The notes under the pieces were generated by a model, which searched no databases, was not told the origin of the DNA, and saw only the letters and a program-made list of their open reading frames with translations. A program made the translations under genes and the position numbers. Source: RGIG5327 sp045612485 (GTDB taxonomy: Bacteria; Verrucomicrobiota; Lentisphaeria; Victivallales; UBA1829). Taken from it: 24,312 bases of DNA. The stretch is taken from assembly GCA_045612485.1 (NCBI GenBank), contig JAZKZE010000027.1, forward strand, positions 1 through 24,312, written 5' to 3'. Shown here piece by piece: positions 14,909 to 22,142 of this stretch; position 1 is the stretch's first letter, and each line of letters begins with the position of its first letter.

Positions 14909-14934
14909 CACGCACATACGCGTGCGCACGCGTG
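14909..14934. other. 26-bp alternating pyrimidine-purine tract with 16-bp perfect palindrome
   Basis: From 14909 to 14934 every base alternates pyrimidine-purine, rich in CG and CA/TG steps. It contains ACGCGTGCGCACGCGT (14918-14933), a perfect palindrome. Such tracts can flip to Z-DNA under negative supercoiling. An AT-rich palindrome ATATTAATAT (14886-14895) is just upstream and a strong ribosome site for 14948 just downstream. Confidence 0.75.
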
Positions 14935-14947
14935 AGAGGAGGCAGAC

Positions 14948-15271
14948 ATGGCAAGATATTACTGTGAATTTTTGATGTTCCGGCAGCGGGAAAGAAGGAT
15001 GATCCCGCCCCTCAACCGGATGAAGTGGGAAATCGAGGGCAACGATATCGCATCGGCAATGCAGGACGCTTGCGGAGATGAAGAGCGGGAAAAAGCGTTG
15101 CTTCAGCTTTTCGCGGACAGGACCGTCTGGGCAAGACGGGAACATTCCTGGCACTGCTCCCCGCCGGCGCTGATTCGGAAGAAAGGGGAAGACTGGAAGA
15201 AGTATCTTGACAGATGCGAGCGGGCAGAATGGGAATACGTTCTGCAGAATGGGGGGGGATATGCCAGGTGA
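14948..15271 (+). CDS. Small protein of unknown function before the nuclease gene
   Basis: A 107-residue protein with a strong ribosome site (GAGGAGG, 8 nt before ATG). It is rich in Arg, Glu and Trp (WEIEGNDIASAMQDAC, WARREHSWHCSPP, WEYVLQNGGGYAR) and mostly helical; no known motif, signal peptide or membrane segment is seen. Its stop TGA (15269-15271) overlaps the next gene's start region, so both are likely translated together. It starts directly after the repeat field and the alternating tract, so it may be the first gene of a sub-operon. Function unknown. Confidence 0.7.
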   Translation: MARYYCEFLMFRQRERRMIPPLNRMKWEIEGNDIASAMQDACGDEEREKALLQLFADRTVWARREHSWHCSPPALIRKKGEDWKKYLDRCERAEWEYVLQNGGGYAR

Positions 15272-16037
15272 CGGATTTTCTTTCCATCCCATTTGCCGGG
15301 ATCTCAGACTGAACTTCATGGAAGCAGACCACAGTTATACCGACTCCTGGGGAAGGGATTACACATCGGCGACCCGCTTGATCCATGATGCTTTCCCGCC
15401 CTTCGATGCGGACGCTGTGGCGTCCCGCCTTGCCACAGAAAAAGGGACAGAAAAAGAAGCTATCCTTCAGGAATGGCAGGAGCGGGCAAGGCTGGGGACC
15501 CGGGCACATGAGAACTGTGAGCATCAGATCCTGGGAAACTTTGCTGCGTTGCATACCCCCGAAACGGAAGAAGAGCGGGACAGGTTCGCGGCTGCGTGGA
15601 ACGCCGTGGAAGAGATCAAGGCCGCAGGCTTCACCGCAATGGAACCCGAAAAGCTGATATTTTCCCCCAGGTTCCGCATCTCCGGAAGCATAGATCTCTT
15701 TGCAGAACATCCGGACGGCTGGTATATGCTTCTGGACTGGAAGTATATCCGGAAGCTCCGGGAAAAGGCATATAACGGGGAGACTGGCACGATCCCGCCC
15801 ACAGCGCACTTGCAGAACTGTAATGCTGTGCACTATAGTCTGCAGCTCAATATTTATGAGCTTATCTTGAAACAAGAAGGCTATATACAGAGGGATGCAG
15901 AGGTGCAGAAGATCCTGAACATTTACGACGGCGAAAAGAAAAGTTTCCGGCAGTTCCATGTGCCGGATATGGCATATACCGCACTTGAACTTGCGGTATA
16001 TAATGTAACGGGTGACAATTTTGAAATTCCCTTCTGA
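15261..16037 (+). CDS. PD-(D/E)XK nuclease, RecB/Cas4-like
   Basis: A 258-residue nuclease. Key residues of the fold are visible: H83 in GTRAHENCEH, D145 in GSIDLF, D159-x-K161 in LLDWKY, and a Q195-x3-Y199 motif in YSLQLNIYEL typical of RecB-type nucleases. It is likely the exonuclease that produces single strands for the ERF annealing protein. Start choice: ATG 15261 is preceded by GGGGGG; ATG 15249 (MGGD, four residues longer) and 15207 are alternatives that extend into the previous gene. No cysteine cluster for an iron-sulfur site is seen, so a Cas4-type cluster is absent. Confidence 0.82.
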   Translation: MPGDGFSFHPICRDLRLNFMEADHSYTDSWGRDYTSATRLIHDAFPPFDADAVASRLATEKGTEKEAILQEWQERARLGTRAHENCEHQILGNFAALHTPETEEERDRFAAAWNAVEEIKAAGFTAMEPEKLIFSPRFRISGSIDLFAEHPDGWYMLLDWKYIRKLREKAYNGETGTIPPTAHLQNCNAVHYSLQLNIYELILKQEGYIQRDAEVQKILNIYDGEKKSFRQFHVPDMAYTALELAVYNVTGDNFEIPF

Positions 16038-16049
16038 AAGGAGGCAGAA

Positions 16050-16421
16050 ATGGCAAAGGATATTCTTTTTGAAATATTGGGAAGAGAAGCAGGGGAAAGA
16101 CTTCTTGCAGAGCTGCGGAAGGAACTTCTGAGCGAGTTGAGAAACGACCTGCTTCCCATAAGCATAGTCATCGCTGATATTGTAAAGATTCGGAAGAAAA
16201 ACCGGATATCTGCAGAGCTGCTTGAAGCCTTGACGATGGCCCCGCTTGCCGTTACATTCGAGGAACTGGGGAAACCTTACGGACTCAACCGGGAACACGT
16301 CTATAGACGGCTTCAGCGGCTTGCTGCAAGTCTTCCATGGCTGAGAGAACTCCTTTCCCTGCGATCTCAGTACCTCCGGCCGAACATCAGGGAAAAGCCT
16401 AAAAAACGGCGGCCCGGCTGA
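16050..16421 (+). CDS. Possible HTH regulator before the packaging module
   Basis: A 123-residue protein with a strong ribosome site (GAAAGGAGG). The N-terminal half is a long helix (LLAELRKELLSELRNDLL). A sigma-4/HTH-like segment follows: TFEELGKPYGLNREHVYRRLQRL (about residues 70-92), with the turn at YGLN and a basic recognition helix. The tail is basic (PKKRRPG). Position between the early and the late (terminase) genes suits a late-gene activator, as with antiterminators and sigma-like factors in other phages. The call is inferred from position and motif only. Confidence 0.6.
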   Translation: MAKDILFEILGREAGERLLAELRKELLSELRNDLLPISIVIADIVKIRKKNRISAELLEALTMAPLAVTFEELGKPYGLNREHVYRRLQRLAASLPWLRELLSLRSQYLRPNIREKPKKRRPG

Positions 16422-16422
16422 C

Positions 16423-16470
16423 GACTTGATCGGTGGCTTGATCGGTGACTTGGGCGGTGACTTGGGAGCT
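16423..16470. repeat. Four tandem 12-bp repeats just after the regulator
   Basis: GACTTGATCGGT (16423-16434), GGCTTGATCGGT (16435-16446), GACTTGGGCGGT (16447-16458) and GACTTGGGAGCT (16459-16470) follow each other directly. The period is 12 bp, so in-frame translation would give a 4-residue repeat, but no start codon for such an ORF is visible on the plus strand. It opens a gap of 307 bp before the terminase genes. Confidence 0.75.
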
Positions 16471-16497
16471 GCTTCCGGCAACAATACCGGAAACAAA

Positions 16498-16626
16498 GAG
16501 GGATCCCTCCCCCCTTGCCGGGTCCTTCCACCCCCTCCCCCCTCCGGCGGTGCAGCGCGCAGCCCGGGGGATTTTTGAAAATTGATTTTTTTGAAAAGGT
16601 TGACAGGTTGACTTTTTCAAAAAAAA
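16498..16626. other. Gap before terminase: palindrome, C-rich tract and hairpin (candidate packaging site)
   Basis: GAGGGATCCCTC (16498-16509) is a perfect palindrome. A strongly pyrimidine-rich plus strand runs from about 16503 to 16550. A hairpin follows with arms TTTTTTTGAAAA (16586-16597) and its complement (16614-16625), and its loop carries a tandem GGTTGACA/GGTTGACT (16598-16613). In lambda-like phages the packaging site lies directly before the terminase small subunit gene, which is the position here. The hairpin could instead act as a terminator/attenuator. No convincing gene lies in 16422-16728. Confidence 0.5.
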
Positions 16627-16728
16627 TGAGCAGCGGAGGCAGAAGAAGGCGGAAGGGCGGAGATCAGGAAGCGGCGGAGATCAGGATGGGCGGCAATACG
16701 GAAGGAATGAAAAGAAGAAAGGGAAAAT

Positions 16729-17139
16729 ATGAAAAAGAGGTGGATAACTCAGAGCGAGTACGCTTCCCGCTACGGGATCAGCCGGCAGGCTGTATCGAAG
16801 GCGGTGAAGGTGGGACGCTTGAAGCGGGTGGACGGTAAGGTGGATGGAAATACGGACATTACCACGGAACAGGCAAAAGGAAAACAGGACAACGAGCTTG
16901 TAACGCTTAGAAAAGAAAAGCTGGAAATAGAAAAAGAACTTGCAGAAACGAAGTTGGAAAGGGCAAGAGAAGAGATACGGAAGGAGGCCATAGCAGAATT
17001 TATTTCTGTTTTGCACCGGAAATATGAGCACATCCGGAAAGGCCTTGCAGATCTTTCTCTTTCTCCCGTACAGGTGGAAGCTCTGGAAAGGTTGTTAAAT
17101 GAGTACGACACAGGACTTGCAGAATTTCAGCAGGCTTGA
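16729..17139 (+). CDS. Terminase small subunit (Nu1/HTH-coiled-coil type)
   Basis: It recognises the packaging site and recruits the large subunit. A 136-residue protein: an HTH at residues about 7-30 (QSEYASRYGISRQAVSKAVK), a charged coiled coil (about 60-98, KEKLEIEKELAETKLERARE) and a C-terminal helix for the large-subunit contact (PVQVEALERLLNEYD). This architecture equals that of lambda Nu1. ATG 16729 has AAAGGGAAA upstream. It overlaps the large-subunit gene by 41 nt. The gap 16422-16728 in front contains the candidate binding repeats. Confidence 0.82.
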   Translation: MKKRWITQSEYASRYGISRQAVSKAVKVGRLKRVDGKVDGNTDITTEQAKGKQDNELVTLRKEKLEIEKELAETKLERAREEIRKEAIAEFISVLHRKYEHIRKGLADLSLSPVQVEALERLLNEYDTGLAEFQQA

Positions 17140-18787
17140 TTCCGCATGGCTTCTGCCGCGGCCATGGCTGAGGCCGGCAGAATGGGCGGAAAGAAATCTT
17201 GACCTTTCCCCATTGTCCGGAAAAGCCGGGGATTTCTGGAACCCGCAGGAATACCCTTATACCGTGGACGTGTTGAATGCCTTCGACTTCCGGGGACAGC
17301 GGAAGACAGTCACGGTTATGGCTCCGGAACAGACGGGGAAGACCATCGTCTGGATCGCCGGCTTTCTCTGGCTATTGAAGGCGATCCCTTCCCCCGGACT
17401 TATCATCTATCCGGATGATGAATTATGCCGCAGAATTAACCAGGGAAAGGTTATCCCGCTGATGCGGAAGATTCCGGAACTTGCCGCTGAAATGGAGATC
17501 ACCGGAAGTGTGCAGCGGGATCATTACTCCTTCAGCGACAGCACGACCTACTATTCCGGATCCGGATCCCCCATTACATCCCTTTCCTGTTCGGTTATCA
17601 TAGCGGATGAGTTGGATACCTGGATCAAGTTCGAGGGAAGGGAACATCCCCTTTCCGGGGCAAAGAAAAGAGCAAGAAGTTTTAACGAATCGCTGATCGT
17701 GGAAGTTTGCACGCCGAAAGGAAGGGAAAGCGAGTCGGATATATATGCGGAGTTCCGGGAGTCTTCCCAGAACTTCTATCATTTACGGTGTGCTGGATGT
17801 GGGGAATTGACGATGCGCTCCTGCGATATTCATAATCTCCAGTGGGAACTGGACGGGGACGACCAGATCATCCCTGACAGCATCCGGCTGATATGCCCGA
17901 AATGCAAGCGGGAACATCGGGAAGAAGAAAAGGCTCCCATGATCCGCGCTGGCGGGTACATCCCGCTTCATCCGGAGCGGGCGTCCTTCCATGAAGGATT
18001 CCAATGGGGCGCGCTGGTATCCACGAAGCCCGCACTCAGCTGGGCGGAAATAGCAAAGGCACAGCTTAAAGCCGGGGATTCCGGAGCACTGGCGGACAAG
18101 TTGGATTTTTACAACTCAATCCGGGGGCTTCCGCTGCGGAATGGGTCAATCGGCGGAAGGAGGGAAAGCAAGCTGCTTGCCCGATGCGTGCCTGCGCTGG
18201 ATCCGGCGGACGTATTTCAGATCTGGATGAGTGCAGACACGCAGGACGACTGCTTTTTCTACGTCGTGCGTGCTGTTGACCGGAAGCTGAATACTTACCT
18301 TATCGGCTGCGGCCGGGCATTGACCCTGGAAGAGCTTGCTTCTGCGGCGGATCGTAACGGCATCCATTACGGGATCATCGACACCGGCGGACACAGAACG
18401 AGGGAAATATATGCTTTCATTGCAACGCATAAAGGATGGCTTGGATACAAAGGAAATTCCCACATAGGGAAGAGCTGGAAGGTATCAGAAGAATCTTCCC
18501 GCTTGCTTCTGGCGGATCCGAAATTTTACAAAAGTGATCTTTTGGGGTTGATTTATCTTGCCGGGAAGGAAAAGAAAATGCAGTGGTATATTTCCCTGCC
18601 GGAAATCCCGCAGGAATACAAAGACCAGATCCTTGATATGGGGCCGAACAAAAAAGTAAAAAATGGTAACAGCTTTGAAAAATACGAAAGTACCGGAAAC
18701 GATCATTTCTTTGACGCAGAAAAGATGATGCTTGTTTTGAGGGATTACTGGCTTGAAAAAATCTTGCCCGCACGATTGAAGAAGTAA
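17099..18787 (+). CDS. Terminase large subunit, GpA family
   Basis: The DNA-packaging motor and nuclease. A 562-residue GpA-family (lambda type) protein. The N-terminal ATPase has Walker A-like APEQTGKT (about 75-82) and Walker B VIIADE (about 166-171). A zinc-type cluster CAGC (about 231) and CPKC (about 264) is typical of the family. The C-terminal nuclease shows D in SADTQDD and IIDTGGHRTREIY. Length is a little short of lambda gpA (641 aa). ATG 17099 lies inside the small-subunit gene (41-nt overlap) with AAAGG upstream. It acts at the prohead portal. Strong family match. Confidence 0.9.
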   Translation: MSTTQDLQNFSRLDSAWLLPRPWLRPAEWAERNLDLSPLSGKAGDFWNPQEYPYTVDVLNAFDFRGQRKTVTVMAPEQTGKTIVWIAGFLWLLKAIPSPGLIIYPDDELCRRINQGKVIPLMRKIPELAAEMEITGSVQRDHYSFSDSTTYYSGSGSPITSLSCSVIIADELDTWIKFEGREHPLSGAKKRARSFNESLIVEVCTPKGRESESDIYAEFRESSQNFYHLRCAGCGELTMRSCDIHNLQWELDGDDQIIPDSIRLICPKCKREHREEEKAPMIRAGGYIPLHPERASFHEGFQWGALVSTKPALSWAEIAKAQLKAGDSGALADKLDFYNSIRGLPLRNGSIGGRRESKLLARCVPALDPADVFQIWMSADTQDDCFFYVVRAVDRKLNTYLIGCGRALTLEELASAADRNGIHYGIIDTGGHRTREIYAFIATHKGWLGYKGNSHIGKSWKVSEESSRLLLADPKFYKSDLLGLIYLAGKEKKMQWYISLPEIPQEYKDQILDMGPNKKVKNGNSFEKYESTGNDHFFDAEKMMLVLRDYWLEKILPARLKK

Positions 18788-18826
18788 AACGGCAACAGAA
18801 AAGCCTTTTTACAGAAAGGGAAAAAA

Positions 18827-19231
18827 ATGAAAAAAACCTTGTTTAATTATGTTTCCGACATGATTCGGGAAAAACTTCCGGATGTACAGCTCCTTGAATA
18901 TTTTTCCAGGGAAGAACGGGAAAAAGAGTATATTGCCGTAGGAATCTCCCCGGCTGGAGACGTGGCACCGGGGATGCCTTTTGTGAAAATGGCAGTAATA
19001 TTTCACGCGGGATGTAACCGGCAGGAAGAAGAAAAAGCTGCAGACAGAGTCCGGGAGCTTCTTGAAGTGCTGCGGAACCTTTTCCGATTCCCTGTAAGGG
19101 GTGCAGTCCTGAAGGATCATGTGCTTGATGGTATCGTGCCGGAAGGCAACCCCGGATCCATTACCGTAGACGAGAATGACCGGTACATTTCCGGTGAATT
19201 GAATTATACCGCATACGCAACAAAAAAATAA
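18827..19231 (+). CDS. Unassigned virion-type protein (tail-terminator-like)
   Basis: A 134-residue protein. Its pattern (long helix with ADRVRELLEVLRNLFRFPVRG, then VPEGNPGSITVDENDRYISGEL-NY near the end) resembles small tail-terminator/tail-completion proteins, where a helical part is followed by a beta-strand ending in a D-x-x-x-Y-x-x-S(G)-x-L run. I cannot confirm the family. It follows the terminase by 39 nt with AGAAAGGG upstream. Finding a tail-type gene between terminase and portal is unusual. No signal peptide or membrane segment. Confidence 0.55.
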   Translation: MKKTLFNYVSDMIREKLPDVQLLEYFSREEREKEYIAVGISPAGDVAPGMPFVKMAVIFHAGCNRQEEEKAADRVRELLEVLRNLFRFPVRGAVLKDHVLDGIVPEGNPGSITVDENDRYISGELNYTAYATKK

Positions 19232-19243
19232 AAGGAGGATGCT

Positions 19244-19555
19244 ATGGCATTTGGCGTATCCGGCGGAAGTTCCGCCACAATTTCCCGCAACAAAAATTTC
19301 ACCACCGAAGTTGCTTACATGCAGGACAGCACCGGCAAGAAGATTCAGGCCCACACCTTTGGGGCTGAATTGGAAGTCACGGAAGAGATGTACGAAACAA
19401 AAGACAACGGGTTCACAAATCAGGCGATCGAAGGACAGGACGGAACTTCCGTCTGCACCGCAAATTCCCTGAGCGAAAGCAATACGGATTATGCGAAAAT
19501 TTCCGTGACAAAGAAGATCCTGCCCGGCGATACCACATACGGGGGTAAAGAATGA
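19244..19555 (+). CDS. Small beta-rich virion-type protein
   Basis: A 103-residue protein with a good ribosome site (AAGGAGG). It is rich in Ser, Thr and Asn with predicted beta strands: SGGSSATISRNKNFTTEVAY, IQAHTFGAELEVTEEMYE, then ESNTDYAKISVTKKI near the end. The last segment resembles short phage structural proteins that bear SNTDY/F-x-(K/R)-(I/V)S(V)-x-K(K), of unassigned role, probably tail or head surface. The stop overlaps the next start by 4 nt (ATGA at 19552-19555). The family is not securely known. Confidence 0.6.
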   Translation: MAFGVSGGSSATISRNKNFTTEVAYMQDSTGKKIQAHTFGAELEVTEEMYETKDNGFTNQAIEGQDGTSVCTANSLSESNTDYAKISVTKKILPGDTTYGGKE

Positions 19556-20391
19556 GAATTCCGGCAAGATTTGTAAAAGACCGGAAGAAAAAAATCGACT
19601 TTGATGCTGAAGCCGCCGCCTTTCTTGGGGCGGCTTTTTCATTGAAGGACGGCTTTTTGCTTCCTTCCCCGCCGGCAGGGTTCTTCACCTGTCTGGAGCT
19701 GATAACAAGCCCGTACTTTCTTTCCCCGCTGGAATGTGATACGGCGGACTTTTTCAATGCCATGGCGTTGCTTACATCCGGTCGGCGCGCAGTATTCCTT
19801 GCAGATTCTTTCCGCAAAGGGGACAAAGGTCCGCTTTTGCGGGAGGCGGAAAAGTTTGAAAAAGAACATGGAGAAACAGCGATCTCCCAGTATGAAGAGA
19901 TCGTATATCAGACGCTTGTTCTGCCGTTTGAAGGGCTTGCTATGATTCCGGCCGCGGAAAGTGGAGGGAAAGAATTTCTCTTCGATGCGGAATTCCTTGC
20001 TTCCCTTGCCGGATGTGTTGCCATGACCACCGGGGAAAGTATTGACTCCATACTGTGGGATATGCCGCTTCTTCGTGCCGGTCATATTCAAGCGTTCCGG
20101 ATGCGGTACGAAGGCAACGACCGTATCGAGCGGCCGGATGATCCGGAAGCGATCAAAGAAGCGTTGAAAGAGGCAACAGAACGGGAAAGAGTAGGGGAGC
20201 TTCACCCGTGGCAGATCGCGGAACCGGAGAACTACCCGCCCACAGAAACGCAAATAAAGGCAAGATTCGAGATCATTGCAGACCATAAAAAGCTTCTGGA
20301 GAAGAAAAGAAATGACATTCAAAGAAAGAAAAATAAAGAAGATCAGGGACCGGCTTCTGCTTGTGGAGAAGGCGATCACGGAAGTCCTTGA
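19552..20391 (+). CDS. Unassigned structural-module protein (possible tail assembly chaperone)
   Basis: A 279-residue soluble protein, translationally coupled to the preceding gene. Middle part SIDSILWDMPLLRAGHIQAFRM (about 163-184) resembles the core of tail assembly chaperones, where (Y/S)I-L-W-x-(M/L)PL-x-x-x-x-x-(L/I) is common, but overall similarity is unclear. The C-terminal 40 residues are highly charged (KKLLEKKRNDIQRKKNKED) and may be flexible. It overlaps the connector gene by 80 nt. It has no signal peptide or membrane segment. Function uncertain. Confidence 0.5.
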   Translation: MRIPARFVKDRKKKIDFDAEAAAFLGAAFSLKDGFLLPSPPAGFFTCLELITSPYFLSPLECDTADFFNAMALLTSGRRAVFLADSFRKGDKGPLLREAEKFEKEHGETAISQYEEIVYQTLVLPFEGLAMIPAAESGGKEFLFDAEFLASLAGCVAMTTGESIDSILWDMPLLRAGHIQAFRMRYEGNDRIERPDDPEAIKEALKEATERERVGELHPWQIAEPENYPPTETQIKARFEIIADHKKLLEKKRNDIQRKKNKEDQGPASACGEGDHGSP

Positions 20392-20542
20392 AAACGGTGT
20401 GAGCTATTCGCTCTCCGGCTCTCATTCCGTAACATCGGCAAATCTTGCCGAACTGCGGCAGATGGAGACGGATCTTGAATTGCAGCTTGCCCGCATGACG
20501 GGAAAAGTAAATACCCGCGTGATCGCTACATTCGGAGGATAA
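20312..20542 (+). CDS. gpW-like head-tail connector
   Basis: A 76-residue protein starting at ATG 20312, within the end of the preceding gene; a GGAG lies about 10 nt upstream. It is typical of small connector/head-tail joining proteins that precede portal: a basic helix (ERKIKKIRDRLLLVEKAIT), a strand with GVSYSLSGSHSVT, then NLAELRQMETDLELQLARM. The match is to the gpW/DUF6148-like class by length, position and pattern. It probably attaches to the portal after packaging. The next gene is the portal, five bases after. Confidence 0.68.
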   Translation: MTFKERKIKKIRDRLLLVEKAITEVLENGVSYSLSGSHSVTSANLAELRQMETDLELQLARMTGKVNTRVIATFGG

Positions 20543-20546
20543 AAAA

Positions 20547-22142
20547 ATGAAAATTGATATGCGAAAATTCAGAAGCAGCAAGGACTATGCGGAAGCAAAG
20601 ACGGCCTTCCAGAATGGCGACCGTCTGAAGGCTGCTTCTATCGTGGCAAAATATGACGTAGTGGATCCCCGAAAAGATAACGGACAGCGGCGGAAGGCAG
20701 AAATAGAACACCACACGGAAGAGAAGCTTCTTCGGCCATACGACCGGCTGAAGTTAATAAACCTTCTGCGGGACGCCGAAAGAAATGCTTCTCTGTTCCG
20801 GGGGATGATGCTTCAGCTCCGTCTGAACGCTGCCGGGGATATTAAAATTCAGGTGAATACGGAAGACGCCCAGTTCAATGAAGGCGCCGCCTTTTTCTTC
20901 AACAGCGTTTTTGCGAAAAACTGCGATTTCATGGGGGACTTGCACCTGGCTGAATTCTGCCAGAATATCATTGCTTCCCGCTTCCGGGAAGGGGATTGCC
21001 TGATCGTCTTTGACCCGCTGCGGGAAGATTCTGCAAAGCTGCTTGCTTTCGAGGCGGACCAGTTCGTAAATCTTGACAAAATTGCTCTTGCAAAAATGCG
21101 GGATCTTTACTCCTGGATCCCGGCGGATGCTTCATGCGAAAGCGGGGTGATCCTTGACCGCTACGGCAGACCCGTCGGGTACGCTGTCAGCAGGGAACAT
21201 GGACTTGTCTCTGCGGAGGAGGGAAAAGTCTCTCTCTTTTCCACGCAAGAGGCAAAACTTTTGAAAAGAAACTGGCGATTTGACCAGGTGCGGGGCGTGC
21301 CGGACTTTGCCGCAGGGATCGCAGATGTGGAAGACTCCTACGAGATGCGGACGAAAGAATTGCAGTCCGCGAAACTTGCCGCATCTCTGGTGCTTGTTGT
21401 AAAGTCTCAGAGCGTACAAGATGCTATTGTGGCAGCAGCTTCCAGTCCGGAGCTGGATAAATTTTTTGCCGATGGGGAAACCCCGGCAGGGGAAGACGGT
21501 GCTGCCAGTATCGGCCACATGGACGGAAACGAAGAAAAGGAATACGAAGACTTTGGAAACCTTACGGGCGGGATGATCGAACGGCTTGGGAAAGATGACG
21601 TTATGGAAGAGCTGAACAGCAACCGGCCGAACCTGAACGCGGACGCGTTCTATAAGACGGTGAACCAGTCTGCAGGGGCAGGAATCGGACTGGGCAAATG
21701 CTATTCCAGTATGGAGGTAGATTCTTCTTATACCGCTTTTCGCGGGGAAATGGTAATGAGCTGGAGAATGTTCCGGGATCTGCAAAAGTGGCTTGAGCGT
21801 CACTTCCTGGACTGGCTTGCCGGAAAGGTTTTTGAATATGCAGAAAGAAGGATGCTTCTTCCGCCCTGTTCTGATCCATTCTGGCGGCACAAAATCTCCT
21901 GGAGCTTCCCCTCCATGCCTTCCGTGGATCCGGATAAAGAAGCGTCTGCACATGAGAAGAACCTGCGGAACGGGTTGGAAGATTATTCTGAAATACTTGG
22001 ACCGCAATGGAAAACAAAATTCAACGCTCTTGCAGAGCAACTTGACGCGGCAAGAAAAAGCAAGATCCCGCTTTCCGTGCTTTCCACAGTAGCGGGTGCA
22101 GTTATAACAGAAGGAGATGCTGATGATACTGATACAGAATAA
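20547..22142 (+). CDS. Portal protein (lambda gpB-like)
   Basis: A 531-residue protein forming the dodecameric ring through which DNA enters the head. It has the lambda-family portal pattern: N-terminal LRDAERNASLFRGMMLQLRLNAAG, FQGDCLIVFDP-type strand (FREGDCLIVFDP), and the middle DRYGRPVGYAVS. C-terminal half includes AGIGLGKCYSSMEVDSSYTAFRGEMVMSWR, typical of GpB proteins, where this region contacts the tunnel loop. The ribosome site is GGAGG. It overlaps the protease gene by 20 nt. Length matches lambda gpB (533 aa) closely. Confidence 0.88.
   Translation: MKIDMRKFRSSKDYAEAKTAFQNGDRLKAASIVAKYDVVDPRKDNGQRRKAEIEHHTEEKLLRPYDRLKLINLLRDAERNASLFRGMMLQLRLNAAGDIKIQVNTEDAQFNEGAAFFFNSVFAKNCDFMGDLHLAEFCQNIIASRFREGDCLIVFDPLREDSAKLLAFEADQFVNLDKIALAKMRDLYSWIPADASCESGVILDRYGRPVGYAVSREHGLVSAEEGKVSLFSTQEAKLLKRNWRFDQVRGVPDFAAGIADVEDSYEMRTKELQSAKLAASLVLVVKSQSVQDAIVAAASSPELDKFFADGETPAGEDGAASIGHMDGNEEKEYEDFGNLTGGMIERLGKDDVMEELNSNRPNLNADAFYKTVNQSAGAGIGLGKCYSSMEVDSSYTAFRGEMVMSWRMFRDLQKWLERHFLDWLAGKVFEYAERRMLLPPCSDPFWRHKISWSFPSMPSVDPDKEASAHEKNLRNGLEDYSEILGPQWKTKFNALAEQLDAARKSKIPLSVLSTVAGAVITEGDADDTDTE

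Noticed and set aside
14474..14935. A 153-codon plus-strand frame across the repeat field, starting in the primase 3' end
   Set aside because: Its sequence is dictated by the DNA repeats (HPEI, TPKKSGC, LKKSGC again and again), its composition differs from all neighbours and no domain is visible. The start has a fair ribosome site (GAGGAAGG), so translation is possible, but the DNA repeats explain it better.
15012..16496. A 494-codon open frame on the minus strand
   Set aside because: It lies opposite the well-supported PD-(D/E)XK nuclease and regulator genes and has no recognisable domain. It is a shadow of their codon use.
16515..16838. A 107-codon plus-strand frame overlapping the start of the small terminase gene
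   Set aside because: Low complexity (proline, then glycine and arginine), no ribosome site, and it overlaps the terminase HTH in another frame.
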